A stretch of DNA of 64,000 nt from Nymphaea colorata (Eukaryota > Streptophyta > Magnoliopsida > Nymphaeales > Nymphaeaceae), in contig NC_045139.1 in NCBI RefSeq assembly GCF_008831285.2, forward strand, positions 6,604,204-6,668,203. Direction: 5' to 3'. Positions within the stretch are counted from its first letter, which is position 1; each line of letters begins with the position of its first letter. A program made the translations under genes and the position numbers. The notes under the pieces are model-generated. The model was given only the letters and a program-made list of their open reading frames with translations. It was not told the DNA's origin and did not search any database. Below, one piece after another: positions 1 to 12,400 of the stretch.

Positions 1-754
1 GAACTTGGAACAAGCAATCCAAGCACAGCCATCTCATATTTCGGTCTATGATCTGCAAATTGAGGAAGGAACCAAATTTGGAAATGTATATCAAGCAGGC
101 GAGTTTCCGCTGCCTAGTGAATACAAATCAGCAGAGTTCTACAGAATGGCTCATGAGATGCTCACGGGATCTGGGTATGTTCATTATGAAATTAGCAATT
201 ATTGCAAGGAAGGATTTGAATGCAAGCACAATCTTACTTACTGGACGAATCAACCTTATTATGGATTTGGACTTGGCTCTACTAGTTATGTTGGTGGTGT
301 GAGATTTACAAGGCCAAGGAGGATGAGAAAGTATGCAGAATTTGTAGAAGGATTGGCTGATGGGGAGTCTGAAAATGGACTAGTTCTGGAGCACAAGGAT
401 GATGATGCTCCGAGGAAAGAGAGAGCGATGGATATTGTAATGTTGTCACTAAGGTTGGCAAGAGGTTTGGATATTGACTGTTTTGCAAGAGAGTTTGGTT
501 GGAGCCTTGTACTAGAGATCTGCAGAGCATTCCAGCCTTATGTAGAGAGCGGGCATGTAACTCCTCTGGATGAGGAGAGAAGAGTGGTGAATGTAGAAGA
601 ATTCTTGCAGTTTTGCTCTACTGAAAATGGTTGGGATAGTCATTTTCAGTCGAGAAAATGTGGACTAATCAAGTTCATTAGGTTGAGTGACCCCGATGGT
701 TTTCTTTTATCCAATGAGATAATCTCCACTGCCTTCAAGGTGATATCCCCATGA
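1..754 (+). CDS. HemW-like radical SAM protein (coproporphyrinogen III oxidase-like), 3' end only
   Basis: The frame is open from the left edge to a TGA at 752-754, so this is the last exon (about 250 codons) of a gene that starts outside the window. The protein resembles the C-terminal half of HemW/HemN-like radical-SAM proteins: SVYDLQIEEGTKFG, then HYEISNYCKEG, KHNLTYW and YYGFGLGSTSYV, and a C-terminal end GFLLSNEIISTAF typical of plant members. In this family these segments follow the radical-SAM barrel and contribute to heme or substrate binding; bacterial HemW is a heme chaperone rather than a true oxidase. The CxxxCxxC iron-sulfur motif would lie upstream and is not visible. Plant copies are usually organelle-targeted, which cannot be tested here. 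Family assignment is good; the exact function of the plant protein is inferred. Confidence 0.85.
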   Translation, partial: NLEQAIQAQPSHISVYDLQIEEGTKFGNVYQAGEFPLPSEYKSAEFYRMAHEMLTGSGYVHYEISNYCKEGFECKHNLTYWTNQPYYGFGLGSTSYVGGVRFTRPRRMRKYAEFVEGLADGESENGLVLEHKDDDAPRKERAMDIVMLSLRLARGLDIDCFAREFGWSLVLEICRAFQPYVESGHVTPLDEERRVVNVEEFLQFCSTENGWDSHFQSRKCGLIKFIRLSDPDGFLLSNEIISTAFKVISP

Positions 755-2606
755 GAGGAATCTAGAAAGCAAGTTACTGGCAAAAGCTATAAACTATAGG
801 AATTGCTACTGTTATTGCCAACTTGACTTGAGCAGTTTGATGCTTCTGTGAATGGTATTCTACCAGAAGCAGCGCAGAAGCATTGGAGGTATTCTTTGTT
901 GTAAAGAAGGGTCTCAGCTCGTTGCTTAATTCAGGCTGCCACTGCATTTCTCGTTGAAGAATAGTCTCCAATCGCATTGATTTTCCAAATCTTGTGAATC
1001 ACTCCTCCAAGATATTCCGTTGCCCAATTGCAGGGAAAAGTTATACATGACCTCCGATTTGTAACAACAGATAATTGCAGGTCGTATCCATCATTTTGAG
1101 ATTAAATCTGTACGTAATCGTTTGCCTCTCCGCTTGTGAGCATGCCGGGCTCCACTCTTGAACAGCCTTTAGTTGAGATTTAGGACGTGCCTGCATGAAA
1201 TGCCGACCAAGGGGAATACATAACAAGTTGTCATCAGTACCAATGTGAAATGGATCAGTACCAATCCGAAAGTTATTCCCAGAAAAATATTTCTTGTTGA
1301 CGTTGAGCCATGCTTTTATGTCTTATTTTTCAGCTAAAAAGGGAAAGGACCCCACTGTTTTATTCAATCCATTTGCGATCTTAGTTTGCATATAAGCAAA
1401 CTGAAATCTGGCCTAGTGCTATTATAGTTGGATATAATTTCATCATTAAAAGAAAAAATACAATGCTGATACGGCCAACTTGTTAGTCAAATATAAATTT
1501 TGCGTCCAATCAGATTTCATGTCAGCAGGTAAATGTCATTTATTGAATTAGCTTGTATTATTTTTCCTGTCTGAGGGATTATTAAGAGAGGAGTAAGTTC
1601 TGAAACTCATATTTGTCCAATTAAATGTCATACCCACATCTCCTTTTCCTTCTTAATGCTCAATAATTTAAAGCCTAATAGTGTGCAATATATTTCCTTC
1701 ATTCCCCTTAGGAGCAGCCCCTTGCACTAACAATTGGAAGTGCAGCTGCGGCATGACATATAAACTCGGCCAACATTCACTGAAATTGGGTCCCTTTTTT
1801 TCTGATGATGCGAAGATAATCGAGTCCTATGCTAGCTGTAAAACGCATAAATACAGAAACATGAGGCTTCAATCAAAATTCAGTGGGTAAAAGATGGCCA
1901 GCTGAATAAATTTCTTCAGAGAAAAGTAACCCATCGTGTGGCGAGAAGGAAAAAGACGTGGAATTGGGTTTGGCCTGCCCATGACATCATGGAGTATGTC
2001 ACATTCAATGACATCATGCAACATGTAACATCCTTCGGATCATAATATATAAGAAAAATAAGTTTGCCGGCCCCGTTATGCTGCCTTTTCTGAAGAAGTT
2101 TGAAAGGTATTAATATCTAAAGCAAGTTTCGAACGTCAACTCCCGGTGACAGTGAATTTTCTAAGATGTAATTTTTCGAAAATGAATTAGTGGTGTAGCC
2201 AAACATGGAAGTTAGACAGAACGCAGGCGGTATGCGAGAGGTGAAGCCACTTTCTTCTTCTTTCTGTTCTAAGCTTCAGAGCTGCTTTGAAGTTTGAATG
2301 TTTTCGCGAGAAATCAAACTATGAGCCTGTTGTCTATGCACCCCACAGGTCGACCAACTATACTAAGTTAGACAGCACACAATTATGCAACTTTTTAATT
2401 GAGAAAGATGAATAGTTACCGTAACTTAAGTTGTAAGTTAAGAGGCACTTCTGCATAATAGATCTCTTAGAATGATATGTAATAAAAGAAATCCTAGAAA
2501 TATTTATCAGACACTCGAACAATTAGTGCTTATTCAGGACACCATAATATCAGCTTGTTTTTTATGGATTGGCGCGAGTCGATGCAAGGTTGGCTCAACC
2601 AGCCGA

Positions 2607-2610
<4 letters not shown>

Positions 2611-2644
<34 letters not shown>
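2611..2644. repeat. (TA)17 microsatellite
   Basis: Uninterrupted TA dinucleotides. They create two spurious IYIYIY reading frames, one on each strand. Confidence 0.95.
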
Positions 2645-2645
<1 letters not shown>

Positions 2646-4099
2646 CAAACTATTGTTGGTGGGGTGGAGAAAGTGAGAAGATGGTGGTTTATCCATTTGC
2701 TGGCAAAATGGAGTGCCACTTGGGCAGTCAAACCAATTGAGATGGCACCACATGAGGAGCGGTAGGATGAGCAATTAAGGCAGATCTCAACATGTAAGAC
2801 ACCGACATCAATTTGGTGTTTTGCCTGAGGCAGGTGAAACTGGATCTGGATCTTCTGGATCTCATTTTAAACAGACAGAAAAAAATAGCCAATATCCATC
2901 AACGTCGGCCTTCAACTTTCACTGGAAAACCTGCATCGACTGCAATAAATTAAGTAATAAAATTTCATGGTTTATTGTTATTTTATTATTTTATCTGCCT
3001 AAAAAGGCTGTATCGGAAACGGATACACATCGGGCTGAAGAGAGAGCCGAAAAGAATAGTATCTTGTTCAAGAACTTATGTTTTGCTCAAGACTTTGGAA
3101 AGTATTTTTTGCTTGAAAAAGGCAGGAACTTCAAACAACAGTTGAAAGAGGAAGATGGTGTTTGATTGCAAATACTTGGTGTTCCAGAATATATATATAT
3201 ATATATAGTTACCAGAAAACCCTCTTTCACTTTCCTAACATTAGGTTTTCCCTTTCCTGCTTGATTCACACTACTTTAATTAATGCATTCTGACACCTTT
3301 TTTGATGTTAATATTTTCTGAACATTAGATTTCCTACTTCCCCACAGACTGACAAGTCAATGCATTTTATCTATATATATATGTCGTAGAGGGAAAAAAA
3401 TTTCTTAATTATTTATGGGTGTTTGTTTTATACTCCTTATAAGTAATTATTGGCGCATGAAAACAATATAAATTGAGTGTGATATGCTGATTTTCAAATC
3501 TACACCTAACGTTCTGTTGCTTTCTCAGTTTTCAGCTAAACCTTCTATACGTTTTCTTTGTTTGCAAATTGTAAATGCCAAGTGTTAATTGCTTATTTTA
3601 CATTCCAGTTAAATCTCGTTTGTCTAATTTGATCAAGACTGCTACATTATCCTGAGTTTATAATATTTAAAGTTCTAAAATAATATAAAAATAACGGATC
3701 ACATCCAACTCAAGGCTGAACCAATACTTTGGATGTAGAAAATTTAAATGGCATTTAATTTCCCCATCTAATGCAGAGGACAGTCAGTAAAACAAGAAAA
3801 AAATTCACGTGATGTGGGTAACTTTTTTTTATGAAATAGGACACCTGGTACTCCCTTTCCTTCATACTCTTTATAAAAAGTGTTTGAGATAGGGTTCGTT
3901 GTTCATATCACAATTAATTAATTAATTAATGCAGTCAACGGCAGCCTAAGACCCAAAATAAATAAATAAATAAATTGGTGTCAAAATCTTTTTAAAAAGA
4001 GTTGAGCCTTTTTTTTAATTCACATATTTGGGTGAGTGAGAGGGTTATTCCACTGTCTAGGCAAAAGCCGAAACCTCTTTCTATATCCTTGCCCGCGGT

Positions 4100-4215
4100 T
4101 CACCGCATACTTCAACTTTTATATGTGACTCATTATCCTTGTGGCCCAAGAAGCATAACCGGGTTTTGAACTGAAGACACGCCTTCAACATGCCCCTAAG
4201 CCTGCCCATTTGCAG
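4100..4215 (-). mobile_element. Possible tRNA-derived SINE-like segment
   Basis: On the minus strand the segment reads AGTTCAAAACCCGG (complement of 4161-4174), close to a Pol III B box (GGTTCRANNCC), with a TGGGCAGGCTTAGG A-box-like string upstream. No poly(A) tail or target-site duplication was found, so this is only a resemblance. Confidence 0.25.
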
Positions 4216-4319
4216 TATGCCCCTCAGGGTTGTTTTTAGTTCAATGTACTCACACAATGAACATGAGAGAGAGAGGTTGGTGGTAGGTTAAAAATGCCTT
4301 TCTTATTGAATACACAAGG

Positions 4320-4322
<3 letters not shown>

Positions 4323-4393
<71 letters not shown>
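4323..4393. repeat. (TA)n(GA)n compound microsatellite
   Basis: TA repeats to about 4366 pass directly into GA repeats to 4393. It lies in intergenic DNA. Confidence 0.95.
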
Positions 4394-4397
<4 letters not shown>

Positions 4398-4804
4398 AGC
4401 TTGATTGCCTATTTACTTTCCACGATCATGTTCTTTTGAAGACATTCTTGACCGAATCTTCGTGGGAAGGATAAATCAATGAATTGCGTTTTGGTCGAAA
4501 GCTTCTAATTAACTGATTTTTTATTCTGAGATTAATAATAAGGATCTTTGTCCCTCTTGATTCTGTTTTTTAGAAAGTCATATATCCTTTTTAGAAGGAA
4601 AAACCATGCATCTCTATCTTTAATTTGATGTATTAGTGTTTAGATGCAAAGTGCAAAGAGCATAGCTGGGTAAAGAAAATGTAAGAGAAAATTTAAGTAG
4701 GTGCACATTAGAAGGGAAAATTTGTCTAGAAAGAGAAAATTTCACCTTCTTCGTGTTTGAGAACACAATATAAGTGAATCAGGTTATGTTGACATGACAT
4801 CTGA

Positions 4805-5130
4805 CTTTCACATGCATCCACGTGCAATCATCAATTGAGCTGAAACTTCCTACAATGAACCCATTAATCAGATCCATTTTCACGACCAATCTCACTAAAT
4901 AGATCTGGATTGGATCGGATCCGAAGCGAGGTACTGGAACTGAAACCAGTTCAAGAGGACGGACAATAATGTCTGCCCAAGGGACTGGAAACCACGTGAA
5001 CTCGTGCGGACCAGCAGTCACTGCCAACTACCCTTCATTATGACGAAAATGCCCTCGGAATCTTCTTCTTTAGATGCTTTTCAAAACTATATAAAGAGGG
5101 GCACATCGGTCAGTTCAAATTAAAAAAAAA
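4805..5130 (+). promoter_or_regulatory. Orphan promoter-like block: RY element, two G-boxes and a TATA box
   Basis: CATGCA (RY-type) at 4811-4816 is followed at once by CACGTG at 4819-4824. A second CACGTG lies at 4993-4998, and a TATATAAA box at 5088-5095. RY plus G-box/ABRE combinations are known from ABA- and seed-maturation-responsive plant promoters. The order and spacing suit a plus-strand promoter starting near 5120-5130, but no convincing coding sequence follows. It could be the relic of a lost gene, the promoter of a noncoding RNA, or chance. Confidence 0.4.
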
Positions 5131-7790
5131 TTCACTCCCTGAGCCTAGTGCAGGTCGCTTACCTACTTCCGCCGTTTAAAAAAGTATAAATATTTAAAAA
5201 ATAATTCATTATACAGTGCTTTTACATAATATACATTTTTTTCACTAATTAAAAAGAATATGGTTGTATGGGTGTTAGGCTTCTCAGCTCAGACAACTAA
5301 ACTTGTTTCTGATTTATGAGTGGGCTCAAACATGTCATGACATTTTTAGAGATGTAAATATTTTAATGGACCTTTATGTAAAATAGGTTTCAAGAATAGC
5401 GATATTATACATTTAAAAAATGGCAGGTTTTAAAAAAAAATTATTAGCATATAAGTCATGTATGAGAAAATGCGAGGAATTGAAATCAGTCGACTGCCAA
5501 ATATTAATGACAAATTTGTTTAAAAATTTGCCCCTAAAAACACCTTGTTACTAAGCATTAGCGACATTTTATCGCATAGACATGGTTTATAGTGACCCTA
5601 ACAAAAGCTTATGGTGTTTTTTGTAGTCAGCTAATTTCAAATTTTCGAAACTTATAAAGTCAGAATTTGACATAAACTAAATAAGTTACTTCTTGAACAA
5701 AAGTACCAAACAATTTACTTTAATTAGTATAATTGTATTTGTTCAATTTGACCTTATAAATGTGATCTGTTAATCGATGTTTTTTTATAAAAATTTAAAA
5801 AAAAAATTGATAGCAAAAAATATGCTTGTTTTGTAAAACCAGCTTAAAAGAGAATATGTTTTATAATAAAAAAAAATCTTAAATACATTATTATATTAGT
5901 TGAAAGCATCTCCTGCGCACTGTGTAATTTGATATTTGTTGTTTTTTCCCCTCGCTGGATGTACCAATTCATCTAAATAAAGATCTCTTGTTGTCCCATC
6001 AAAATTTTCTTTGAAAAATTTAAGCTGTGCCGTTAGCTAACAGCTACCATCTTAAAAAAAAAAAAAATACTTCAAACGTGCATGAATAGTCATTCTCGTT
6101 ATTTTTTTTTAATATAAAAGAATCAAAGCCTTGTTCGATCCAACTGGCTTTGATGACGAAGAAAATATTAAGATTTTTCAGCTCAAGCCTTTCCATGCAT
6201 GGCATTAGACATGCCACGAAATACTTCCAAAGTCAAAAGATTGATAGCACATGCGGCATATTCCCTAGAAAAGCTTTCATTTAATATCATGTTTGAAGAT
6301 GCCATTTTTCTTATCTGAATTATAAAAAATAAAAGTTGATCTTTTTTCAATTTTTAGACATTTTCCCATCAATTTATATTAAAAAAATACGTATGAGTTT
6401 TTTAATTGCTTGACCTTAGCCCGGTGTGTGCCTGGTGGAACTTGTGTTGGGCACAATATAAACTTTACAAACAAAAGTAACTAATCATGTAAACTAGTCT
6501 ATACAAATTAAAACCTCAAACGAGGATCCAAATTTAGTGAAATATTGGAGTTTATGAACTTGGTCATGCTCAGAATTCATGAGAAATATAATTGAAGTTG
6601 TGTTAAATTCCACCATCCAATTGAATGGATCGTAGTTCATGTCAATTGTTTGTGATGCGGTGGCCGAGGAAGAAATTTAAGTTGAAAAAGACATGTAAAT
6701 ATTTAACTGAGATAAAAGAAAAAAAAAATAGCTTATACACCTAGAGGGATCTGACAATCCAGTTAAAATTAAATTGAACCCTTTTCTATTTGATATAGTG
6801 TTCCGACTAGAGACGTGTAATTTTCTACTACTCTTATTTCATATTTTTTTCTTATTTTTTCTTTTTTGCTTTTCGAGTTCTTAGTAGGAATTTAAATTTT
6901 AACTTCATCCGATGATTCTGATCCACAAATAATTCTGATTCGATTTACTGATTCTCTAACCGTTTTGGCTGGCCAGTTTGATTCAGAAAACGACTTTAGC
7001 AACGTTGGCCTGTACAGCATTTATTTGTTCTATCCACCCAACCCAGGTTGTTGGATGCTGTTCTATTTCTACGCTAGATTTTGGCATTTGTCCAACCTTG
7101 TAATAAATGTGATGTTCCTAACCTTGGCTGGTATCATTGAACCATCTTGAGATGCTAGTAAAATCACACTCGACTAGGAAGTAAGATTCAATCCTTTAAC
7201 TTAAAAGCAGGTCAGAAAGTTTACTGTGTAAACTTGGTAGGAATTTTCCTTGCCTTAGATTGTGTAGATAAAAAGAAAGATCAAAATGATGTGGTGAATC
7301 CATGAAACTAGATCAATAATGTCATATGTACAAGAAGGATAGCAACGCAACAGTAGAGCAAAGATTTTCGAAAATCAGCTTAAACAGGCCGATGTCAGAC
7401 TGATTCGATTCAATTTTCGGAATGTGTGTGAAGCAGATCGCGTTCAATTTTGCCGTTCTCTTCTTGTCTAAATCTGTTCATCGTAGGCTTAAAGAAAATT
7501 AAAAGAGACGACTTGTTTAGTTGCAGACTCGGCTGACCTTGTGGATGGGATTCGAACTCCTGTCCGGTAGAAAGACAACGCATGTCATGATCATGGCACC
7601 AACCAAAAGTCGCCTTCACCAACCCACAACGACCCCCTACTTCCTGAGAGGCACATCAGCCATTGCTGTGAGTCCTGGAGGCAAATTCGTCATTAAGGAC
7701 TTTCTTAGCGGGTGGTACAACGATCTACCTCGGCGGCTCGGCTCCCAGTTGGTGGAGCAGCGGCTCGCTGGTGTCTTCACTTTGCTGTGG
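5130..7790. other. Intergenic AT-rich region
   Basis: No gene recognised. The stretch is poly(A/T)-rich, its reading frames are short and none resembles a known family. The last 300 bases approach the glucose-6-phosphate dehydrogenase promoter and contain a tRNA-like B box on the minus strand near 7549-7560. Confidence 0.6.
7540..7610 (-). mobile_element. tRNA-like/SINE-like segment with a good B box
   Basis: The minus strand reads GGAGTTCGAATCCCATCC (complement of 7543-7560), a near-consensus Pol III B box. About 30 bases upstream is GGTGCCATGATCATGAC, a weak A-box-like string. It cannot be folded into a full tRNA cloverleaf by eye, so a decayed tRNA gene or SINE is more likely than an active tRNA. 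Confidence 0.35.
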
Positions 7791-7792
7791 AT

Positions 7793-7800
7793 CTATAAAT
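7793..7800 (+). promoter_or_regulatory. Candidate TATA box of the glucose-6-phosphate dehydrogenase gene
   Basis: CTATAAAT precedes a leader ending in TCTTCAG|GTAAGG (donor at about 7869), with acceptor candidates TTTTTCAG at 9063-9070 and CTGCAG at 9107-9112. This implies an untranslated first exon of about 40-50 bases and a leader intron of about 1.2 kb ahead of the ATG at 9168. The start site itself is not known. Confidence 0.45.
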
Positions 7801-9167
7801 ACCGGCATCACTGATTCTTCTTGGTAGGACGCGGGTAGGAGAACAACACCCAATTGAGTTTCTCTTCAGGTAAGGGAAGAAGGTTTACTTTTTTTTTTTT
7901 TTTTGCTTTGATCCTGCTTGTATTTGGTTTTCACTTCATGGTCCACCTGGTTGGTATGGTTGGCTTGTTTGTGGAGTGACCTGTTCCTGGTGCTTCCGTT
8001 TGAGCATCTTAGATATTTTGGTTGGTCGATGGTTCGTCACTTCGCGCAAAGAATTTTCAATGGCAGTTGCTGGATCTGTAAACTTGTCGTTTTGGTGGTT
8101 GTGGAATTTAACTTTGGTTTATGGTGGTGGCTTTTCTTTCTGTGTGTGTTGTTGAGTTTGGAGTGTTTTGTGTGTATTTGTTGGTTCTCTCTCGAGTCTT
8201 TTCTGGAGGTGTATAGTATGGCTTGCTGCAAGTTGATGGTGGTTTGAAAGTTCAGTTCACGAAATTGCTGCAACTGAAGGAGCACGATAGTCCTATATGC
8301 ATTTATTCTTCATGGAAAGATAGAGGCGCCAAGCTCTGTTTAGATAGTGTGAGAAGACTTGTAATCTGCAAAATTTAAGAAGAGAAGAAAGACAGAGCCA
8401 GCAAGAGAAAGATCTGAAACGTAGATTTCCTGTAAATTTGTGATGTTAATATTGAAAAAAATTTAGTCACTGCTACTTGAAGTCCCTTTCTTGGTTACAC
8501 TTTCGTTAACAGTCTGGAGTTTACTAGTGACACCATGTCTCATGATATCGGGCTGGGAGCGGGTTACTGGTGGCCTACAATGATCGAGTGGGGATCATGG
8601 CCAAACGCCACAGGACTAGTGCATCTGGCACTCGTGATCCAACCAAGAAATGTCTTCACTGAAGATTTTTGTCTTCACATTCAACAGATCTCCTATCATA
8701 TATGTGTCTGCATTCTCCCAATTAATATAAATTCCTCCTCTAGAATCGTTTATTTGAACCTTGTGCAGACACTATTACTACCATTAGAAGAGAGAGAGTA
8801 TACAAAAGGGGCATAGTAGATGTGGAATAGACAGATCTTTGACTTCTAGCATCTCAATAAAGTGCCTATTAGCTTTTCAAAAATCATTGGTACAAGAGCT
8901 TTACAAATGGGTCACATGTTACAAGCAAAATCTTTTCTTCAGTTTCTGTAATTTCACCCAGTGAATTGATTGAGTCATAGATCTCACCGGTATGTTCATG
9001 TATCTTTCCTTTGTAATTTCTGAGATGATTGATCAATTTACTTCTAGATACTATTGTCTATGTTTTTCAGCGTCATTCCAATAAAATTTGAGGAGAATTA
9101 TATAAACTGCAGGTTACATACTCCACTGTGATCACAAAGCTGTTTCAATCCCCATTCTACTGTTGCC

Positions 9168-9397
9168 ATGGGCTCCAGAGCTCCAGCTATTACCATGAGA
9201 AATGATTCCTTCTCAGATGGAGACTCTGTGAGGGGTGAACCACTTTCTGAGAAAACAGAAACCGAGAATGCATCAGAAATTGGCTGCCTTTCTGTTATTG
9301 TCCTTGGTGCTTCCGGTGATCTTGCCAAGAAGAAGACATTTCCAGCACTGTTCAATCTATTTAAGCAGGTTTGTTATAATACAGACATGGACATATA

Positions 9398-9443
<46 letters not shown>

Positions 9444-12400
9444 TACATTATGAATTAAGCTCGCTCTATTTCTGATTTCCAGCAACTACGTTCTATACCC
9501 CTCCTGTAACATTTATTGCAAAAGGTTACAACAAATACAAAAAGGTATTGAAAACATTCCGCATGTGAGGCATTGTCACATGCTATTATGGTGTCATATG
9601 AAATAGGTGTGTTACGTTTCAAGGCTTTCTGGCTAAATATAAATGTTGCACATCTTATAAGGTCATGTTGTTTACCTCTCCTTATGCTCAGTAATGTTGG
9701 AACTGACACAGAAACTTAGGAAGGGAGGATATAAACAAAGAGAAAGAAGAAAATCCTAAGCATATAAATAGGTTATTATATCTGTCAAATGTATGTGTGC
9801 CTGCACACATCACAATCATATGAAGCTTGTAATGAATCTACAAATACAGTGTAGCAGCCATATGTCATATGTGTTCACTGTCAATCTCTTCACTTTGTAT
9901 GGCATCCATCAATGTTTTTTGTCAATCTGAAGGTGTGCAGTGTGAAATGTTCTTATTTCGTTTTCTTTTTATGCCTTTTTCTACTATCTATTTGGTTTGT
10001 CTTCTCAGGTGGACATGGTCTTTTTCAGTTCCTTATGTTTGCTGTAACATTTAAATTTGTTCTTTGTAATCATTCTTTCTCATTGGTTTATAACTTTACA
10101 TGGATTCAACTTTCTTTCTTTCCCTTCTTTTATGACCATTAGGAAATTGTACTCATAGACGTTTTCCGAACTTCAATTTCAATTAATAATAGCGACACTA
10201 TCTGTCTAGGGCTTCCTGCAACAAAATGAAGTTCACATATTTGGATATGCAAGGACAAAACTTTCAGATGATGATCTAAGGAATCGGATACGTGGGTAAG
10301 CTTTTTGTTTCCAAGGATTCCAACTTCAGCTGTTTGTTTTCATCTGAAATGGATGAAAAAATGATAAACCGTTCAGTATTAAAGAGAAATGCTTTCTTAC
10401 ATATCCATCAATAGGATTTTTGATATTTCAGCATGTCGAAGCACCAGGCGTATGTTATGATTGTGTTCTGCATTTTATTGGATGTTTGCTAATGTTTTCT
10501 TGGAATTTCATTACATTGATTTAAATTCTTTGAAGCATGAAAATTAATCTATTGCAACAACTGTTAGAATACAAGTACCAGTTTGCTGCTCCAGTGAAGT
10601 AGAAGTTGTTGGAGATGGGGAAGAACCTGTGATTAGTGAAGTAGTTGTTATGCTCTTATGCTGCTTCAAGTGGCTATCATGGTCTGCCTGTGTTAAAACA
10701 TAATCCATTGCCCGAAATTTTTAATGTTTCTGCACACCAACAGAAGCTTACATGCATACCAGTGCAAAACTGCAAATGGATGTATGGATCTTTCTATAGT
10801 TGGAGCGCTGAACGTGCTCTAAGAATGAGAGGAAGCAATGGCATTTATGGTTTTACCGCTTAGAAAGTTCAATGCTGGAGCTTCATGAGAGTATTCCATT
10901 TTTTCTGATGTTTCAAACCAGGTTGTTTTTTTAACCCCGTTTACTATATTCACATGAGGAAATAGCTAACTTAGTTTAACCGAAATCCCTATGCCTATAT
11001 AAATCAATTTGGCACTATATCTTTAAAACTGTAATAGTCTAAGTTTGAACTAGTAAACTAATTCCAGTGAGAACATTCTGATTTGTGAACAGATCAAACA
11101 AGATTTGCCCAATAGTGCATCGGTTTTGGTTACATTTCCACATTCAACTCCTGCTCGGCATGCCTTATATGCTGTCTAAATTTGCGTCGGGTCTACTTCA
11201 TGGCCAAGGCATAAAAGACCTGCTTTTGGAGGGCATTGAGAGATGGCTTTTAGAACCTGATGAACATGAAAGTTGATAACTTGCTTAGTTTGTACTTTGT
11301 AGTTTGTAAATGCTCTACTTTTATTTAGTGGTCTATAAATGTTGTCATTGTTGTTCACTTCTTTTTCTTCTAAGGTCTTGCCTTTCAGTGGGATCCAATA
11401 TCATTCAAAGAGATGGTTATAACTTCTGTGGTTTTAGATTATATATGACTCTTTCTCTCTTATGTGATTTGATAAGTTCTGGCAATGCACTTGTCCCCAG
11501 TTAGCTATATGCTTATGAAGTTATATTGCTTTGACATCGTGCACTAATCTCATTTTGACTTGTCATGAAAATGAATTTACAGATATCTGAAAAGTGGAAA
11601 TGGAGATTCATCTGCGACCTCAGAAGTCGTTACAAAGTTTTTGATGATGGTAATGACCTGATATTTGTGGCACTGCTCGCAAGTTTTGCCATTTGGGTGT
11701 CTATTAATTGTTCTGGCATGATGTTTTCCAGATCAAGTACGTCTCTGGTTCATATGATGATGAGTCTGGCTTTGTCCATCTAGATAAGGAAATTTCTGAG
11801 CATGAGATTTCCAGAAAGAGTAACCAAGGATCTTCTAGAAGACTCTTTTATCTTGCACTCCCTCCATCAGTTTATCCACCTGTCTGCAAAATGATAAGGC
11901 ATTTTTGCATGAATCGAGGTGATTAACAATTTATCGGACCTTTAAATATCTATCTTATGTGGGTTAGATTAGAGTCATTGTCTATTTCTATTTCCATCTC
12001 TTCATATTTCAGTGATGCTTATAATCTCATCCTTCTCTATACAGACTGTTATTTGTACATTCTTGTAGCCGTCATAAGTGAAACAAGATATTCACTGTCA
12101 ATGTTCTTCACTGAAATCATTTTTGACATGCATATGAATATCCGTGCTATTTTTCTTTTAAACACCATGATATGTCATTCATTTCATATAAAAAAAAATA
12201 CACTTTCGGTAGATCCTAGCTCTGTGCTAAAATAAAAAATGTTTCTAAGGGCTACTTATTTGGAAAATAAGATTTTTTGCATACTTATTTTTTTCTGTTC
12301 AAATATATATAGTACAATCTCTTCTCTTGCTACAACATGCTTTGACAATATTGTTTTGTAATAGCTTGTGATATTTCCTTTTTCAGCCGACCAGGGTGGT

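Larger units (their letters stand above)
755..4740. other. Intergenic region downstream of the HemW-like gene
   Basis: No recognisable gene. The first 300 bases or so are probably 3' UTR of the HemW-like gene. The rest is AT-rich with short chance reading frames. It holds a (TA)17 tract at 2611-2644, a short (AT) tract near 3189-3208, TTAA and AAAT tetranucleotide runs near 3915-3975, a possible SINE-like segment near 4100-4215, and a (TA)n(GA)n tract at 4323-4393. Confidence 0.6.

Noticed and set aside
7540-7610. A functional tRNA gene on the minus strand
   Set aside because: Only the B box is good; no paired acceptor stem or anticodon loop could be drawn.
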